A stretch of DNA of 64,000 nt from Corydoras sp. C115. Lineage: Eukaryota; Chordata; Actinopteri; Siluriformes; Callichthyidae. This document shows, piece by piece, positions 46,385 to 58,670 of the stretch. The stretch's first letter is position 1. Each line of letters opens with the position of its first letter. The notes under the pieces were generated by a model. It saw only the letters and a list, made by a program, of their open reading frames with translations, was not told the DNA's origin and made no database searches. The translations under genes and the position numbers were made by a program. The DNA lies in the NCBI GenBank assembly GCA_019802505.1, contig JAFMOC010000448.1:132501-196500 (forward strand), in the 5' to 3' direction.

Positions 46385-46590
46385 CTTACATTTACATTTG
46401 GTCATTTATTGGACGCTTTTATCCAAAGCGACTTACAAGGTGAACACAGGGTTCATCACAGCGCCCCCTGCAGCAATGAGGGTTAAGGGTCTCGCTCAAG
46501 GAGCCACACTGGTAACTTCAGTGGACCTGGGATTTGAACCCACAACCTTCAAATTGACAGTTCACATGTTATCATCACTCCACCAAAATA
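46385..46590 (+). mobile_element. Fish SINE-like dispersed repeat, second family
   Basis: Contains gcttttatccaaagcgactt, gcgccccctgcagcaatgag, gggtctcgctcaagg and gggatttgaaccca, a widely dispersed teleost repeat. Similar sequence lies at 61205-61525. Confidence 0.7.
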
Positions 46591-46592
46591 CC

Positions 46593-46630
<38 letters not shown>

Positions 46631-46744
46631 TCACATGTACCATTCATATACATTCTATATGCTGCTATATTTATATTCTATATTTATAACTATTGTATAC
46701 TTATATATATATATTCTCACATTTATTTTATATACTATATATAC

Positions 46745-46886
46745 ATTCATTCATTCATTCATTATCTCCCGCTTTATCCTCTATTAGGGTCGCGGGGGAG
46801 GGGGGGGGGGTTCCCCATGCCCATTCAGGGGAGAACGTCTCAGGCGCTGGGCAGATACACCCAGGACAGAGCGCCAATCCATCACT

Positions 46887-46921
<35 letters not shown>

Positions 46922-47112
46922 ATATGGGGCAATTTTTGAGAATTCAATTGACTTGATCCATGTTTTTGGACTGTGGGAGGAAACCGGAGAACCCAGAGGA
47001 AACCCACGCGGACACGGGGAGAACATGCAAACTCCACCCAGATGGGGATTCGAACCGGGAATCCCTAGCGCTGAGAGCAGAACATGCTAAACCACTAAAC
47101 CACCGTGCCTCC
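46745..47112 (-). mobile_element. tRNA-derived SINE copy 9
   Basis: Minus-oriented full copy between hspa13 and samsn1, flanked by AT-rich (TA)n-like sequence on both sides. Confidence 0.9.
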
Positions 47113-47564
47113 TATATATATATATTCTCACATTTATTTTATATACTATATATACACACACATTTATATATTATATTTATATTTGTAGTTAAAATATTCT
47201 ATATTATATTTATATTTGTAGTTGTATATTATACATATTATATATATATATATTCATAGTTGTATATTATTATATTTCACATATCTATATACTGTATTTA
47301 AAATAGATATATATCTCATTTTCTTCTTTAAAATGTAAATTTTCCCTCCACCAACCATCCTGAGCTCGTCCTCCCGTTTTAAAACCAACACCTCATTTAC
47401 ATATTCAACTTATAAGTTTAGGTCCTGGTTTAAAGCCATTTTTCATATAAAGACCTTTTCCACATATCCACATATTAAGTTTTTAAAAAAATGAAACATA
47501 ATAATGGAGTGTTTAGTCTGTATTTAAAAACGTAATAAAGTAATAACTGGTCAAACATAAATAA

Positions 47565-47570
47565 TTTATT
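47565..47570 (-). terminator. samsn1 poly(A) signal candidate
   Basis: Minus-strand AATAAA about 205 bp after the samsn1 stop codon, so the 3' UTR would be short. Confidence 0.6.
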
Positions 47571-47772
47571 GTAGCAACGTGTGATAAGACTTATGCAGAT
47601 ATATACAGTGAATATATTTTGTGTAATAAGCAGATAAAACATAAGAATAATCAATAAATACAAAAACACAATCAATCAAATGATGGCACATAATTAAAGT
47701 AAGGTATTTAAATTCCATGGACCTGTCTGTAGTTCAAACACCGTCTACAATTACAGCACTCTGTTTGTGAGC

Positions 47773-47900
47773 TTAGTGAACGTCTCCGTCCTCGCGGCTC
47801 ATGTCTGTGCACTCTGAGGGGATGAAGCAGCCCGAGTCTCGGGGACAGTCGTTGGCCTTCTCCTCGTCCTCATTGTCCTTGGTCTCTTCCAGGTCTCCCT
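47773..47900 (-). CDS. samsn1: samsn1 exon 8 (C terminus, stop)
   Basis: KGDLEETKDNEDEEKAND, CPRDSGCFIPSECTDMSRED, ending GDVH, TAA at 47775-47773. The CPRDSGC core is conserved with mammals. Confidence 0.93.
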
Positions 47901-49304
47901 CTGTGAACAGGACAGACCGAGGTGAGGACGTGCATATCCACTCCCGCTGCCTAATTACATCTCAGTCAGGCAAATTTAGTTTAGTCTAACGTAATGGAAT
48001 TAATGAAATACATTTAAATGAAGGGACGATCTCTCGCTGCTTATTAACTGAATCTGGAGCTCAGCAGCAGAGTGACCTCATGTGCGTGCGGACATCACTC
48101 CTGAACGTTCTCCACTTTCTCAGCTTTTCATAAGTGACACTGAGGTGGTGATGTGGGTCGTTCTGGTTTGACTGGATCAGACACAGCAGTGCTGCTGGAG
48201 TTCGAACCCCTCTGTGGGATAATTAACCAACCAAAATGCCCCTCAACCGTCATCCTGTATGCAGCATCCTCCACAAACTGTGACCTACTGTCTCTGATTC
48301 TACATCCACAAGGTGGAGCACAACACTCACTAACACACCTGCACCACCATGACCGTGTCACTGCAGTACTGAGAATCATCCACCACCCTAATAACACACA
48401 CTCACACACCTGCACCACCATGACCGTGTCACTGCAGTACTGAGAATCATCCACCACCCTAATAACACACACTCACACACCTGCACCACCATGTCAGTGT
48501 GACTGCAGTACTGAGCATCATCCACCACCCTAATAACACACACTCACACACCTGCACCACCATGTCAGTGTGACTGCAGTACTGAGAATCATCCACCACC
48601 CTAATAACACACACTCACACACCTGCACCACCATGTCAGTGTGACTGCAGTACTGAGAATCATCCACCACCCTAATAACACACACTCACACACCTGCACC
48701 ACCATGTCAGTGTGACTGCAGTACTGAGAATCATCCACCACCCTAATAACACCTGCTCTGTGGGGGTCCTGCTCAATATAGAACAGAGTGAAGGGGACTA
48801 ACAGAGTCTGTAGAGGAACAGATGGACTGCAAAAGTGTTTAAACCTAAAAAACAAATATAAAGCTGATGCATTTTTCCTGTTTGACATGAAATAACATTT
48901 TTTAATGCTGTAGGTTTAAATATTATCAAACAAAACCTGTTCTTTTTCTCTTCTGTAAAAAGGGAATTAAAAGCTTCCTTCTTTTATTTTGGGGGTGATG
49001 GAGCCTTTTCTGTTGCTGCCCCCTCACTATATAACGCTCTCCCTAAAACTTTACGTGATACCTCCGACCTGTCTACTTTTAAATCACTTCTTAAAAACCC
49101 ATCGCTTTTAACCTCTAATCTAATTTTATTTTATTTTTAATATTTTATTTCTCTTTCTGCTTTTTAATTTTTGTTTATTTATTGTATAACTGTGCTAATA
49201 TTTAATATGTCTTGTATGTTTTAATGATTTACTGCTCTATTCGTTTTGTAAAGTGTCTTTGAGGTCCTAAAAGCGCTATATAAATAAAATGTATTATTAT
49301 TATT

Positions 49305-49352
<48 letters not shown>

Positions 49353-49718
49353 ATTATTATTATTATTATTATTTATTTGATTTGAGAAGGAAATCATCAC
49401 GTCCACATTACACGACAGAAAAGACACTTACTGGCCAGATCATAGATGACCTCCGAAGCTGCCAGTAATTTACATCGATGTCCGGGATCGGTTACATTCA
49501 ACTCGATGAGGTCCTTCTCCTGCAGGTGCTTCAGGTCGTCCACAGTTTGGTAGCCGTTCAAAAGCAACGTGGAGGCGTATTCCTGTAAAGAGAACAAACC
49601 CATGACCTTCAATCAGCATCCAGACCTTCACAGCTGATGGTGTTACACTCAGGAGAAAGAAAGTATATACTGTACATACATTAAGATTATAATAAGCATA
49701 TCAGATATCCACAGGAGT

Positions 49719-49768
<50 letters not shown>

Positions 49769-51428
49769 CATATTGCTCATATGAACAGCAGGGATTAATG
49801 ATATGACACGGTGGATGACATGGACGTCTCCTGGACCTCATACAGATCTAAAAGGTCTGTAATTAATTATCCTTAACGACGATTCAGAGAACTGGTGTAA
49901 ACGGGCTCCGGGTGGCGCTGTCTGGGTGGATGTGGACGTGTTTCTGTACCTGTAGCTGCAGCCTCTCCAATAACTCCAGCAGAGATTTTGGTTGAGCTTT
50001 TTTGGGAAGTCTCTGAGGTCTGATCTTTGGACCCTCGTCCTCGTCCTCGTTTTCTTCGTCCTGTTCGTCCAGCAGCACGTTTACGTAAATGAACTTGAAG
50101 TTTCCCACTTTGTTGTTCAGCATGCCGGTCCATATCCCCATGGGGGGTTTGCTTATGATGTGTATGATGTCCCCGGCCTGAGGGCGAATCGTTGGTGAAA
50201 GGGAGAGTGAGACCCACAAGGTTACATCAAAGCAGCATGAGAACATTCATACGTTCATTCCGTCCTGCTGCGGGGACGACGCCAAGTCACAGAGTCAGAG
50301 CCGGATGCCAAGACACATAAAGCAGATGGCAGACTGACCTTGAGTTTGAGTGAGTCCGTGTCGTATGGACTCGGAACGAAGTCTGTGTGCACTCGGGCTC
50401 GTCCACAGAACTGACCCGTGTAGGGCACGTCCTCCCCCAGCCTCAGGCTGTCCCTCTTACCGGACACGTCCGAGCTGCTGGTCGTGGCACCTGAGACAGG
50501 GACACCAGGACAGAGTCGGATTTGCTGTCTGAATCCAGTCGTCCCGCCGAGTTAAGACGTTATAAAGTGTATGTGCTTACTGGCAGAACTCTGACTGCTG
50601 GACAGACTCTCTAATGAGTTCCTGCTTTGGTCCGAGGTCTTCTCCTCAGGAGGACCGCTCTCTGTATCTCTGTCTGCCCCTTTCTCTGTGTCATCACCCT
50701 GCAAAACACAGAGAGCAGACCTCATCAGCCCGTCATGAGCTCCTGACCCGGCGCACTGCCACAGGTATAACGCCACCACTGCGGAGAACTCTGAATAAAA
50801 TCAGTAATCAGCCTGATCTCAATTAACAGATTTAATGACATGTCCCATCAACAGGTGGTGGATGATTCACAGTACTGCACACACCAACACACCTGCACCA
50901 CCATGTCAGAGTCACTGCTTCACTGAGAATCATCCACCACCCTAATAACACCTGCAAATATTCGTTTAGAATGGAAAATATTCAGTTATATAGGAACTGA
51001 CTGTCTACATACCAGTTCTACAAAATGATCTATAAACAGTGTTGTTATTAAAATTGCCCCTAAAGGTCACGTTGTATTACATTAATAAAAATTAATTATA
51101 CATTCCAACACCAGGTGGCACTAATTATGTATTTTTGAAGCAGGTTGCTTTGTGGGAGAGCAGAAATCAAAGTCTTTTTTCATTGTATGACAGAAATCAA
51201 TTCAAAAATCAATACTGCTGATCAAGCACATTTTATCATTTACATATTATTTAAAGATTTATATAATGTGACCTGAGCATTAAAAATGTCCCTACAGTAA
51301 CAGAAGGTTTCTACAGAATGAGCTACAGCATCCTGACTGATCCACTGTTCACAATATAAGCGTTTTATTTCATTTAAAATGGAAAAGTCTGAAATGTGAG
51401 TTCATCATAATAATATATGATGAACTCT

Positions 51429-51488
<60 letters not shown>

Positions 51489-51836
51489 TCATTCATTCAT
51501 TATCTCCCGCTTTATCCTCTATTAGGGTCGCGGTGGGGTTCCCCATGCCCATCCAGGGGAGAACGTCTCGGGCGCTGGGCAGATACACCCAGGACAGGGC
51601 GCCAACCCATCGCTGGGTACACACTCACACACTCAAACACACTCTATATGGGGCAATTTAGAGAACTCAATTAACTTGATCCATGTTTTTTTTGGACTGT
51701 GGGAGGAAACCGGAGAACTCGGAGGAAACCCACGCGGACATGGGGAGAACATGGAAACTCCACCCAGATGGGGATTCGAACCAGGAATCCCTAGTGCTGA
51801 GAAGCGAACGTGCTAACCACTAAGCCACCGTGCCGC

Positions 51837-51911
<75 letters not shown>

Positions 51912-53089
51912 GAGAGAAACGCTGCAAGAAGAAGATGATTGCATGCCAAACAGAGCTTTCAGTCCTGAGAGCTTCAGAGAAGAAACATTAAGAATCATTA
52001 AACTGCTTTATGTTCCTAATATCACAAAATGAACACAGAATCTGTGGAAATGATCCACAAACATCCAAAACAAAGTGGGGTCCAGCTGTGGGTCCTAGTT
52101 GGTTATGAATATTAATTAATCAGTTTCTATAATGTAATGATTTGGTCTATAGATTTGTGTTTAAAGGCGCAGTTTGATTTAATGACGTGTGTCTGGTTTT
52201 TACCAAAATCACCGTGAACAGTAGAGGTTGCCCCACATTGTACACTTTCTCTGATATTTACAACATTTCGGATTTGGGATGCAGATCCCGGTCCAGCTCA
52301 TGAAGAGCCCGTTATTGAGTTAAACTGATGTGTTAATGCAGGGAAGTCCAGAGAGAGTGATTAAAGGAGAAGCAATAACAGAAGTGAGAAGAGGAAGGAG
52401 ATGTGACCACAGTCATCCCCTTTCAAATTCTAAGCCAAGAATAGAAATTAGTTTGATGAATAGATTAAAGTTTAATTTTTGGTTTTTGGTATGAACGAGT
52501 GTAATTTAATACATTTTACTTCCATGACTCTAAAGAACACGCACATTAAAGGTGAGAATGAAGAATGAAATCAATGCGTCAGATATGAAACCGTGTGATT
52601 GATTTGAACATTTTAAGGTTTAGAGCAGAATTCCACAGACTGTACGGTGCATGCCCCTAGTGGGGTGAAATGGAATTGCGCATGCAAAAAATAGATATTT
52701 AACTCTATTTAAGGCGGCGCGGTGGCTTAGTGGTTTAGCATGTTCTCCTCTCAGCGCTAGGGGTTCCCCGATTCGAATCCCTATCTGTGTGTTTCCCTAT
52801 GTTTCCATGTTCTCCCCGTGTCTGCGTGGGTTTCCTCCGGGTTCTCCGGTTTCCTCCCACAGTCCAAAAACATGGATCAAGTCGATTGAATTCTCAAAAA
52901 TTGCCCCATATAGTGTGTGTCTGTGTGTGAGTGTGTGCCCAGCGATGGATTGCCCCGTCCTGGGTGTATCTGCCCAGCGCCCGAGACGTTCTCCCCTGGA
53001 TGGGCATGGGGAACCCCACCGTGACCCTAATAGAGGATAAAGCGGGAGATAATGAATGAACTCTATTTAAGCGACAATCCATCGTTCAC

Positions 53090-53137
<48 letters not shown>

Positions 53138-54865
53138 TGGGGCAATTTAGATAGGAGGATTTTAGAGCAGCCAATTCACCTTAAATTGATGTTCTAGGAC
53201 TGTGGGAGGAAATCGGAGAACCTCAGACTGGGATTTGAGAAACGCTGAGAAGTGTACGTACCAACCACGACTCCATCGTGCAATCGAGGGGTTTCTGTTA
53301 TGTTAAAATAAGAGACGACACGGGGTGGTGCAGGAATACAGAGCGCTCACCTCACAGCAAGAAATGAATTAGTTCCAGATCTAGATACAGTGGACATGTC
53401 TGTGGAGTTTGCATGTTCTCCACGGTTCAGTCTGAAAACATGTCAGCCTGTATGTGAGTGTATATGGCGTGTGATGCTGTGACCTATCCCGTGTGTTGCC
53501 ACCCTTCACCCTCTGAGACCTCGTGGAGGCTCCTGCTCAGCTGTGATAAACCCATTTGGGTTGGTTCTGCTCGTATGGTCACTCGTCCTGACTCACCATG
53601 TCCTCAGAAATGGATTTCGTAGATTTCTTGCCCCGTTTCAAAGTCAGTGCGATAGTTACGGCCTTCATCTTCTTCCCCAGACTCTGAGACTTCTCCTTCC
53701 TCTCCGGCTCGCCCTCGGCCTGATAACAACATCATCACATCATTATTCTGCAGGTTCTGTGATTTGCAGCAGTGGGTGAGGTATGCAGTGTGAGGCTGGA
53801 GGTCCGTACCCTGGCTGCAGCGCTGTCCTCGAGGCCTGCAGCTGGCTGTTGGTGTCTTAAGGTGTCAAACTTTCCAAAACTGGTGGATCTCTAAATCAGA
53901 GAGACGTAAACACTGAACATTAATAAAGATCCAACATGATGATGATATCTCAAAATAAAATACTGTTTGCTTTTTTGTCTTTAAAATGTTCAGTATCTAT
54001 TGGATGTGAGAGGAACCCGAGACCCTGGTGTCACAGGAGGCACAGGGAGGACATGTTCACCTTCTCCTTTCTAATCTTTAATGATCATTGAATTTGTACT
54101 CAGATATCTGTTCAAGTTCCCATCGAAATGAGAGCTGCATTAAGTTCAGAATTGAAAACGATGCTTCATTGTGTTAAATGTGACTCAACTCCAGATCTGA
54201 AAAGAGAAGTGACGAGGAGGTGACGCATCAGAATCCCAACCTGTAAAGAGGTGAAGACCTAAAGCATGCACCGGATGACTGATCAGAACCTTCAGGACTG
54301 TAAGAAATGAAACCTGCACCATCAGACCTGCACTTATGTTTCTAAAGTTTCACATTATAATCAATAATACAGCATTAATCCTGAGGAGCATGCTGTATCT
54401 GTATGTGTGTGTCTGCTGTATGCTTCTGTATTCTGGCTTCCTCATTGTAAAAGATAATTATAAATGTGTAAACAACCACAAGCTCCAACTTCATGTTTTG
54501 CAAATGCACACATTCAGATGAACTGTAAAAAAAATAAAACGGTGTAAAATAATATTCTCCAAAATAATATTGAACTGTAGAAATGGATTCAGTATGCTGG
54601 AGTCATTATTAACATCACATTTCAATTGTGTTTTCGTGGAACTTTTTTTTTTTTTTAACTATGAAATTAAAAAAAAGCTAAGAGGTTGACAAACACACAG
54701 TTTTCCAACATATACACACATGAACACACACATGGAATACATACTGTATATACACTCTCTATTCAACACACACACACACACACACATATAACACAAACTT
54801 ACAAACACACACATACTGTATATAAGTGTGAGTTATTAACACTAACGTTATTAATACTATACTGT

Positions 54866-54918
<53 letters not shown>

Positions 54919-55125
54919 TTTAAGTGTTGTTGAGAAAAAAATGTATGTATATATTAATACATTTAATAATACATTTATTTTTATAATAAATTAAAAATCA
55001 CATATTTAAGAATGAAATATAATTATTAAATGAATACACTTTAATGATTGTATTATATTATCAGAATCAGAAAATATTAAATTAAATGATGTAATATTGC
55101 TGACTAATAGAGTCTGACTAATATA

Positions 55126-55161
<36 letters not shown>

Positions 55162-55410
55162 TAAAAACATAAACATTATATCCATATATTCATATTTTTT
55201 AAAACCATGAGGCAGGTCATCATCAGGAGCGTTATTGTTAATGTTATTGTTAATGTTATTGTTAATATCTGGTTTATATTGAAGCAGCTGTCCAGCGTTC
55301 CTGTTTTAAAGTATTCAGTAAAGCGTGTGGTGTTCGTCTGATATCATTCTTACCTTTGGTTTAAGGTTCTTGGATTTGTCGGAGACATTTGAAGCTGCTC
55401 TTTGAAGCAT
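47773..55410 (-). CDS. samsn1: SAMSN1 (HACS1), SH3-SAM adaptor
   Basis: Exons in transcription order: 55354-55410, 53810-53890, 53597-53719, 50581-50698, 50339-50490, 49950-50177, 49432-49582, 47773-47900. They join in phase to 345 residues (human about 373). SAMSN1 is a cytoplasmic/nuclear adaptor best known in B cells and mast cells. The start MLQRAASNVSDKSKNLKPK matches the family N terminus. Residues 20-46 hold the RSTSFGKFD motif. The SH3 domain spans about 157-213 (ARVHTDFVPSPYDTDSLKLK, then MGIWTGMLNNKVGNFKFIYV). A very acidic linker (DEQDEENEDEDEGP) follows, then the SAM domain at about 242-303. The tail keeps NDCPRDSGCFIPS. It sits head-to-tail with hspa13, as in human 21q11 from memory. 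A minus-strand AATAAA at 47570-47565 is the likely poly(A) signal. Confidence 0.94.
48125..48840. mobile_element. Same dispersed repeat, with a 71-bp internal expansion
   Basis: The left arm has ggatcagacacagcagtgct, then ctgattctacatccacaagg. The right arm repeats a 71-bp unit about six times (period measured from gcaccaccat at 48341 and 48412) and ends cctgctctgtgggggtcctg...acagatggactgcaaaagtg. It lies in samsn1 intron 7. Confidence 0.7.
48955..49290 (+). mobile_element. 3' end of a LINE (L2/Rex-like), reverse-transcriptase ORF tail plus 3' UTR
   Basis: Conceptual translation around 49010-49110 reads AFSVAAPSLYNALPKTLRD then TSDLSTFKSLLK, the typical end of fish L2-type ORF2. The 3' UTR ends gcgctatataaataaaatg followed by (ATT)n, the usual 3' signature. 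Only the last few hundred bases are present, so it is inactive. Confidence 0.75.
49297..49376. repeat. (GTT)n/(ATT)n microsatellite
   Basis: Tail of the LINE remnant, just 55 bp before samsn1 exon 7. Confidence 0.95.
49432..49582 (-). CDS. samsn1: samsn1 exon 7 (SAM domain)
   Basis: EYASTLLLNGYQTVDDLKHL, QEKDLIELNVTDPGHRCKLL, ending VIYDLA. Standard SAM helices with the LLLNGY and DLxxLxExDLxELN pattern. Acceptor ctttacag, donor GTAAGT, phase 1. Confidence 0.95.
49950..50177 (-). CDS. samsn1: samsn1 exon 6 (SH3 end, acidic linker, SAM start)
   Basis: Seventy-six codons: AGDIIHIISKPPMGIWTGML, NNKVGNFKFIYVNVLL, an acidic run, then QPKSLLELLERLQLQ. Trp of GIWTG and the NFKFIYV strand are SH3 core residues. 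Donor GTACAG. Confidence 0.95.
50339..50490 (-). CDS. samsn1: samsn1 exon 5 (start of SH3)
   Basis: KRDSLRLGEDVPYTGQFCGR, then ARVHTDFVPSPYDTDSLKLK. RARVHTDFxPSPYDTDSLK is the conserved first part of the family SH3 domain. Acceptor ctgtctcag, donor GTCAGT. Confidence 0.95.
50581..50698 (-). CDS. samsn1: samsn1 exon 4
   Basis: GDDTEKGADRDTESGPPEEK, then SRNSLESLSSSQSSA. Corresponds to the human serine-rich DSMDSLYSGQSSSS region. Donor GTAAGC, phase 1. Confidence 0.9.
50850..50960. mobile_element. Same dispersed repeat, short inverted copy
   Basis: ggtggtggatgattcacagtact followed at once by its near-inverse aatcatccaccaccctaataaca: a compact foldback copy. Confidence 0.6.
51488..51836 (-). 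mobile_element. tRNA-derived SINE copy 10 inside an (AAT)n tract
   Basis: Full minus-oriented copy with (AAT)n immediately on both sides (51434-51487 and 51837-51910), so it landed in a pre-existing microsatellite in samsn1 intron 3. Confidence 0.92.
52713..53058 (+). mobile_element. tRNA-derived SINE copy 11, target-site duplication
   Basis: Full-length. AACTCTATTTAA precedes it (52701-52712) and recurs at 53059-53070. Confidence 0.92.
53130..53520. mobile_element. Old degraded SINE remnants
   Basis: 53131-53240 resembles the minus-strand body (ggggcaattta, ggactgtgggaggaaa). 53310-53500 resembles a plus-strand relative (gtggagtttgcatgttctcc). Both are heavily mutated. Confidence 0.55.
53597..53719 (-). 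CDS. samsn1: samsn1 exon 3
   Basis: Forty-one codons: AEGEPERKEKSQSLGKKMKA, then LTLKRGKKSTKSISEDM. The basic LGKKMKA...KRGKK stretch corresponds to the nuclear-localisation-like region of mammalian SAMSN1. Donor GTGAGT. Confidence 0.92.
53810..53890 (-). CDS. samsn1: samsn1 exon 2
   Basis: Twenty-seven codons, RSTSFGKFDTLRHQQPAAGL, then EDSAAAR. RSxSFGxFD is shared with SASH1/SASH3/SAMSN1 proteins and contains a likely phosphoserine site. Phase 0 at both ends, so upstream exons ending in phase 0 can join it. Confidence 0.92.
54838..54917. repeat. (CA)n microsatellites in samsn1 intron 1
   Basis: About 25 CA pairs at 54870-54917, plus shorter CA runs from 54766 and an (ACAT)n at 55127-55155. 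Confidence 0.9.
55354..55410 (-). CDS. samsn1: samsn1 exon 1
   Basis: Nineteen codons from the minus-strand ATG at 55410, MLQRAASNVSDKSKNLKPK, ending at donor GTAAGA in phase 0. A possible promoter lies just upstream (55411-55560); I see no clear TATA box. Confidence 0.9.
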
Positions 55411-56227
55411 GGCTCTGTTTTTTTCGGGTACAATCGTCGTGTTTTAATGCGATAGTGTTTGACCTTGTAATGTAAAGTGCCAACTGCAGTGCTTTAGCAG
55501 ATGAGTCTCACTTTTGACTTCCTCACATCAGACAGGATGTGGCTCAATATGTGTTTCTCTCTGTTATCGAAGCAGTTTCGTTTGCAAAAAAAAAATACTG
55601 CTTGAGTCTGCGTTTGTGACCGACTTGATAACCACTCTCCAGTCATTTCAGGGAACTCACATCAGATCCGACAGCAGCATACTGCCCCTCACACTGATAC
55701 GCTCTGTAATAGACTCTTTGATTTAACATGTGCCTTTAATTTTTATTCATTAAACTGAGCCCTGATTCATAAAAAAATAACAGAAGACTAAAGAAAAAAG
55801 GGAAGTGCCGCTATTGTTGCAAAATCAGGTTTGTATAGAGGAACTTTAATGTGACATAAACATACAGGAACAAAGAGACGTAACATTACTGAAAGACACG
55901 CTCCAATTTCCCAACCCTGCATTTCTGCGCAGAGCCGTGGACACGGCGGACGAATGTCCCGCGGCGTGAAGCTGTGTAACGTGAACCTGAGGCACAAACA
56001 CAAAGAGCGTCGCCATGGAATTATATTCACCCCCTCGGCCGTCTCATTAAGGAAAGTGAGGTTCGGCGGCCCGTCGGTCATGGCACATGCTCTGACCGAA
56101 GCTCTGAAGTGCACTTTCAAAAATACACCTCCAACAATCTGAAATGGGAAAGTCCTTTTGCTTTCATTCTTAAAATAGGAACTCATGGATTATTCACCGT
56201 TCAGAGCCGAGGCCAGATTCACCGACC

Positions 56228-56285
56228 ACCGTGTTAACCACCGACAAACCACCGACAAACCACCGACAAACCACCGACAAACCAA
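56228..56285. repeat. 11-bp repeat, about 5 copies
   Basis: accaccgacaa units in the region between samsn1 exon 1 and the upstream exon chain. Confidence 0.85.
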
Positions 56286-56401
56286 CGCCCTCACTGGGGG
56301 TTGAGGTGGGCGATATGGGTTAAGCCTGGCTTCAAAGTTAGCTTACTTACAATCAGGGGCAAAGTACAAACTGTCAATCTGTTTACCATCACCTGACGCT
56401 T

Positions 56402-57060
56402 TTAATGAATGATAAGTACAGACTGACTGACTGACCGACCAACTGACAGACCAATCAACCATCTGACTAACTGACCGACTGACAGAGCGATCGACCATCT
56501 GACTGACTGACTGACTGAAAGAGCGATCGACAGACTGACTGACCGACCAACTGACAGACCAGTCAACCATCTGACTAACTGACCGACTGACAGAGCGATC
56601 GACCATCTGACTGACTGACTGACTGAAAGAGCGATTGACAGACTGACTGACCGACCAACTGACAGACCAGTCAACCATCTGACTAACTGACCGACTGACA
56701 GAGTGATCGACCATCTGACTGACCGACCAACTGACAGAGCAATCAACCATCTGACTGACCAATCAACCATCTGACCGACTGACTGACCAACCAACAGACC
56801 AACCAACAAGACTGATTGACCACCTGACTGACTGACAGTCTGATCGACCAACCAACCAACCAAGAGACCAACCAACCAACTGACCAACTGATCGACCATC
56901 TGACTGACCGACCGACCAACCACCTGACTGACTGACCGACCATCTGACTAACTGACCGAGTGATCAAACAACCAACCAACAGAGAGACCAATCAGCAGTC
57001 TGACTGACAGCCCGATCAACCGACTGACCGACTGATTAACTGACTGATTAACGGACTGAC
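56402..57060. repeat. (CTGA)n-type tetranucleotide array with higher-order units
   Basis: Mixture of ctga, ccga, ccaa and atcaaccatctgac. A unit of roughly 120 bp is visible three times between 56440 and 56700 (gaccgaccaactgacagacc...gatcgaccatctgactgact). The Val/Ser frames on the minus strand are artefacts. Confidence 0.9.
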
Positions 57061-57588
57061 TGTTGATTCAGACTCAGACAGTGCTGCTGCTGATGATGAT
57101 GCTGCTGCTTCATTATTTCACTGATTTCATGACATTTGTGTTTAATGAGGTTTATTTAGATTATTTTCTTTAATCTATATATATATTTTTATATATATTT
57201 GATATGAATCGTCCGGCGTGCGGTTCTGTGTGTCTGCTCTGTCAAAATACAAACAAGATTCTTGGCTGATGAATAGATTTAATAAAAGAGTGTGGACCAA
57301 ACCACAGACAAGTCCATCTGGGTTTCATCAGACATAGTAACGTCTGAATCCAGGATTACAGCGATATAATCCAGAATTAAGTCTGGATTAATCTTACAAA
57401 AACAAACACCACATGCTGCTGTTTGGAGGGACGCTGTGGGACCATCTTTAAATCTCTTAAACCATCTCTCGCCTGCTTCGATGGACAGTATCCAGCCGTC
57501 TCATGACGTGATGACACGTTACAGTTATAATTATAAAGACATGACGTCTGAGCTCGTTATGTCACGAGTAACGAAGCCGATAACTCAC

Positions 57589-57854
57589 CTGCGGGATCCG
57601 TAAATCCAGACTGGTGATGGAGCGTACCATTGCTTGAGAAGTGAGACCGCTGCTGGACTTTTGACCCTTCATATTGTCCTTTTGACCCCTCGTCATGTTT
57701 AAGGAGGCGTCCTGGGCATGAAGCTGGTAATCAGAGAGCGGCCGGCGGCACGCGTGGTGGTGAGATGCCCGGGCTGCGACCCCTGAGGAGCTTTTCAATC
57801 TCTGTGAGCGGGTTCCAGCACATCCAGCCCAAGTCCCTGCGGAACCATCAGCGT
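57589..57854 (-). CDS. putative upstream exon U5
   Basis: The longest of the chain, 266 nt. It is Ser/Arg/Lys-rich and low in hydrophobics: RSQRLKSSSGVAARASHHH, LSDYQLHAQDASLNMTRG, GQKSSSGLTSQAMVRSITSL, ending DLRIPQ at a strong GTGAGT donor. Likely disordered. Acceptor ttcatgacag. Confidence 0.6.
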
Positions 57855-58609
57855 CTGTCATGAAGAAAAAAACACTTTGATTTCCTCCCACATCATTAAA
57901 AAAATCATACCTTTAAACTGACCTTCCACCCGGGACAGTCCACGAGTCTCCTGATCGTCTGCTGTCTTCATGTAAAACTGAGATAGATAATTAAATAACT
58001 CAATCTGTACGAGTTCTAATGCCTTTAATAAAAGTTTAACCTCTGAGACATACTGCACACATGCCCTCATACCCAATTTAACTTCAGTACTTATCCGGAC
58101 CGGACTCCGGCGCTCATCCCTGGACATGTCATCGGTCCATTACAGGATTACACCATAGTAAACTTATAAACTTGTTAAAAATAAATTAGCCGTTCATACA
58201 TTTCCTCATAAACAGAATCAGTGTCTCTTTAATTTATTATTATTATTATTATTATTATTGGTGGCACGGTGGCTTAGTGGTTTAGCACGTTCGCCTCTCA
58301 GCACTAGGGATTCCCGGTTCGAATCCCCATCTGGGTGGAGTTTCCATGTTCTCCCCGTGTCTGCGTGGGTTTCCTCCGGGTTCTCCGGTTTCCTCCCACA
58401 GTCCAAAAACATGGATCAAGTCAATTGATTTCTCAAAATTGCCCCATATAGAGTGTGTATGTGTGAGTGAGTGTGTGCCCAGCGATGGATTGGCACCCTG
58501 TCCTGGGTCTATCTGCCCAGCGCCCGAGACGTTCTCCCCTGGATGGGCATGGGGAACCCCACCGCGACCCTAATAGAGGATAAAGCGGGAGATAATGAAT
58601 GAATGAATG

Positions 58610-58670
<61 letters not shown>

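Noticed and set aside
56343..56991. Val/Ser-rich membrane-like frames on the minus strand
   Set aside because: (CTGA)n tetranucleotide array with no splice or start context.
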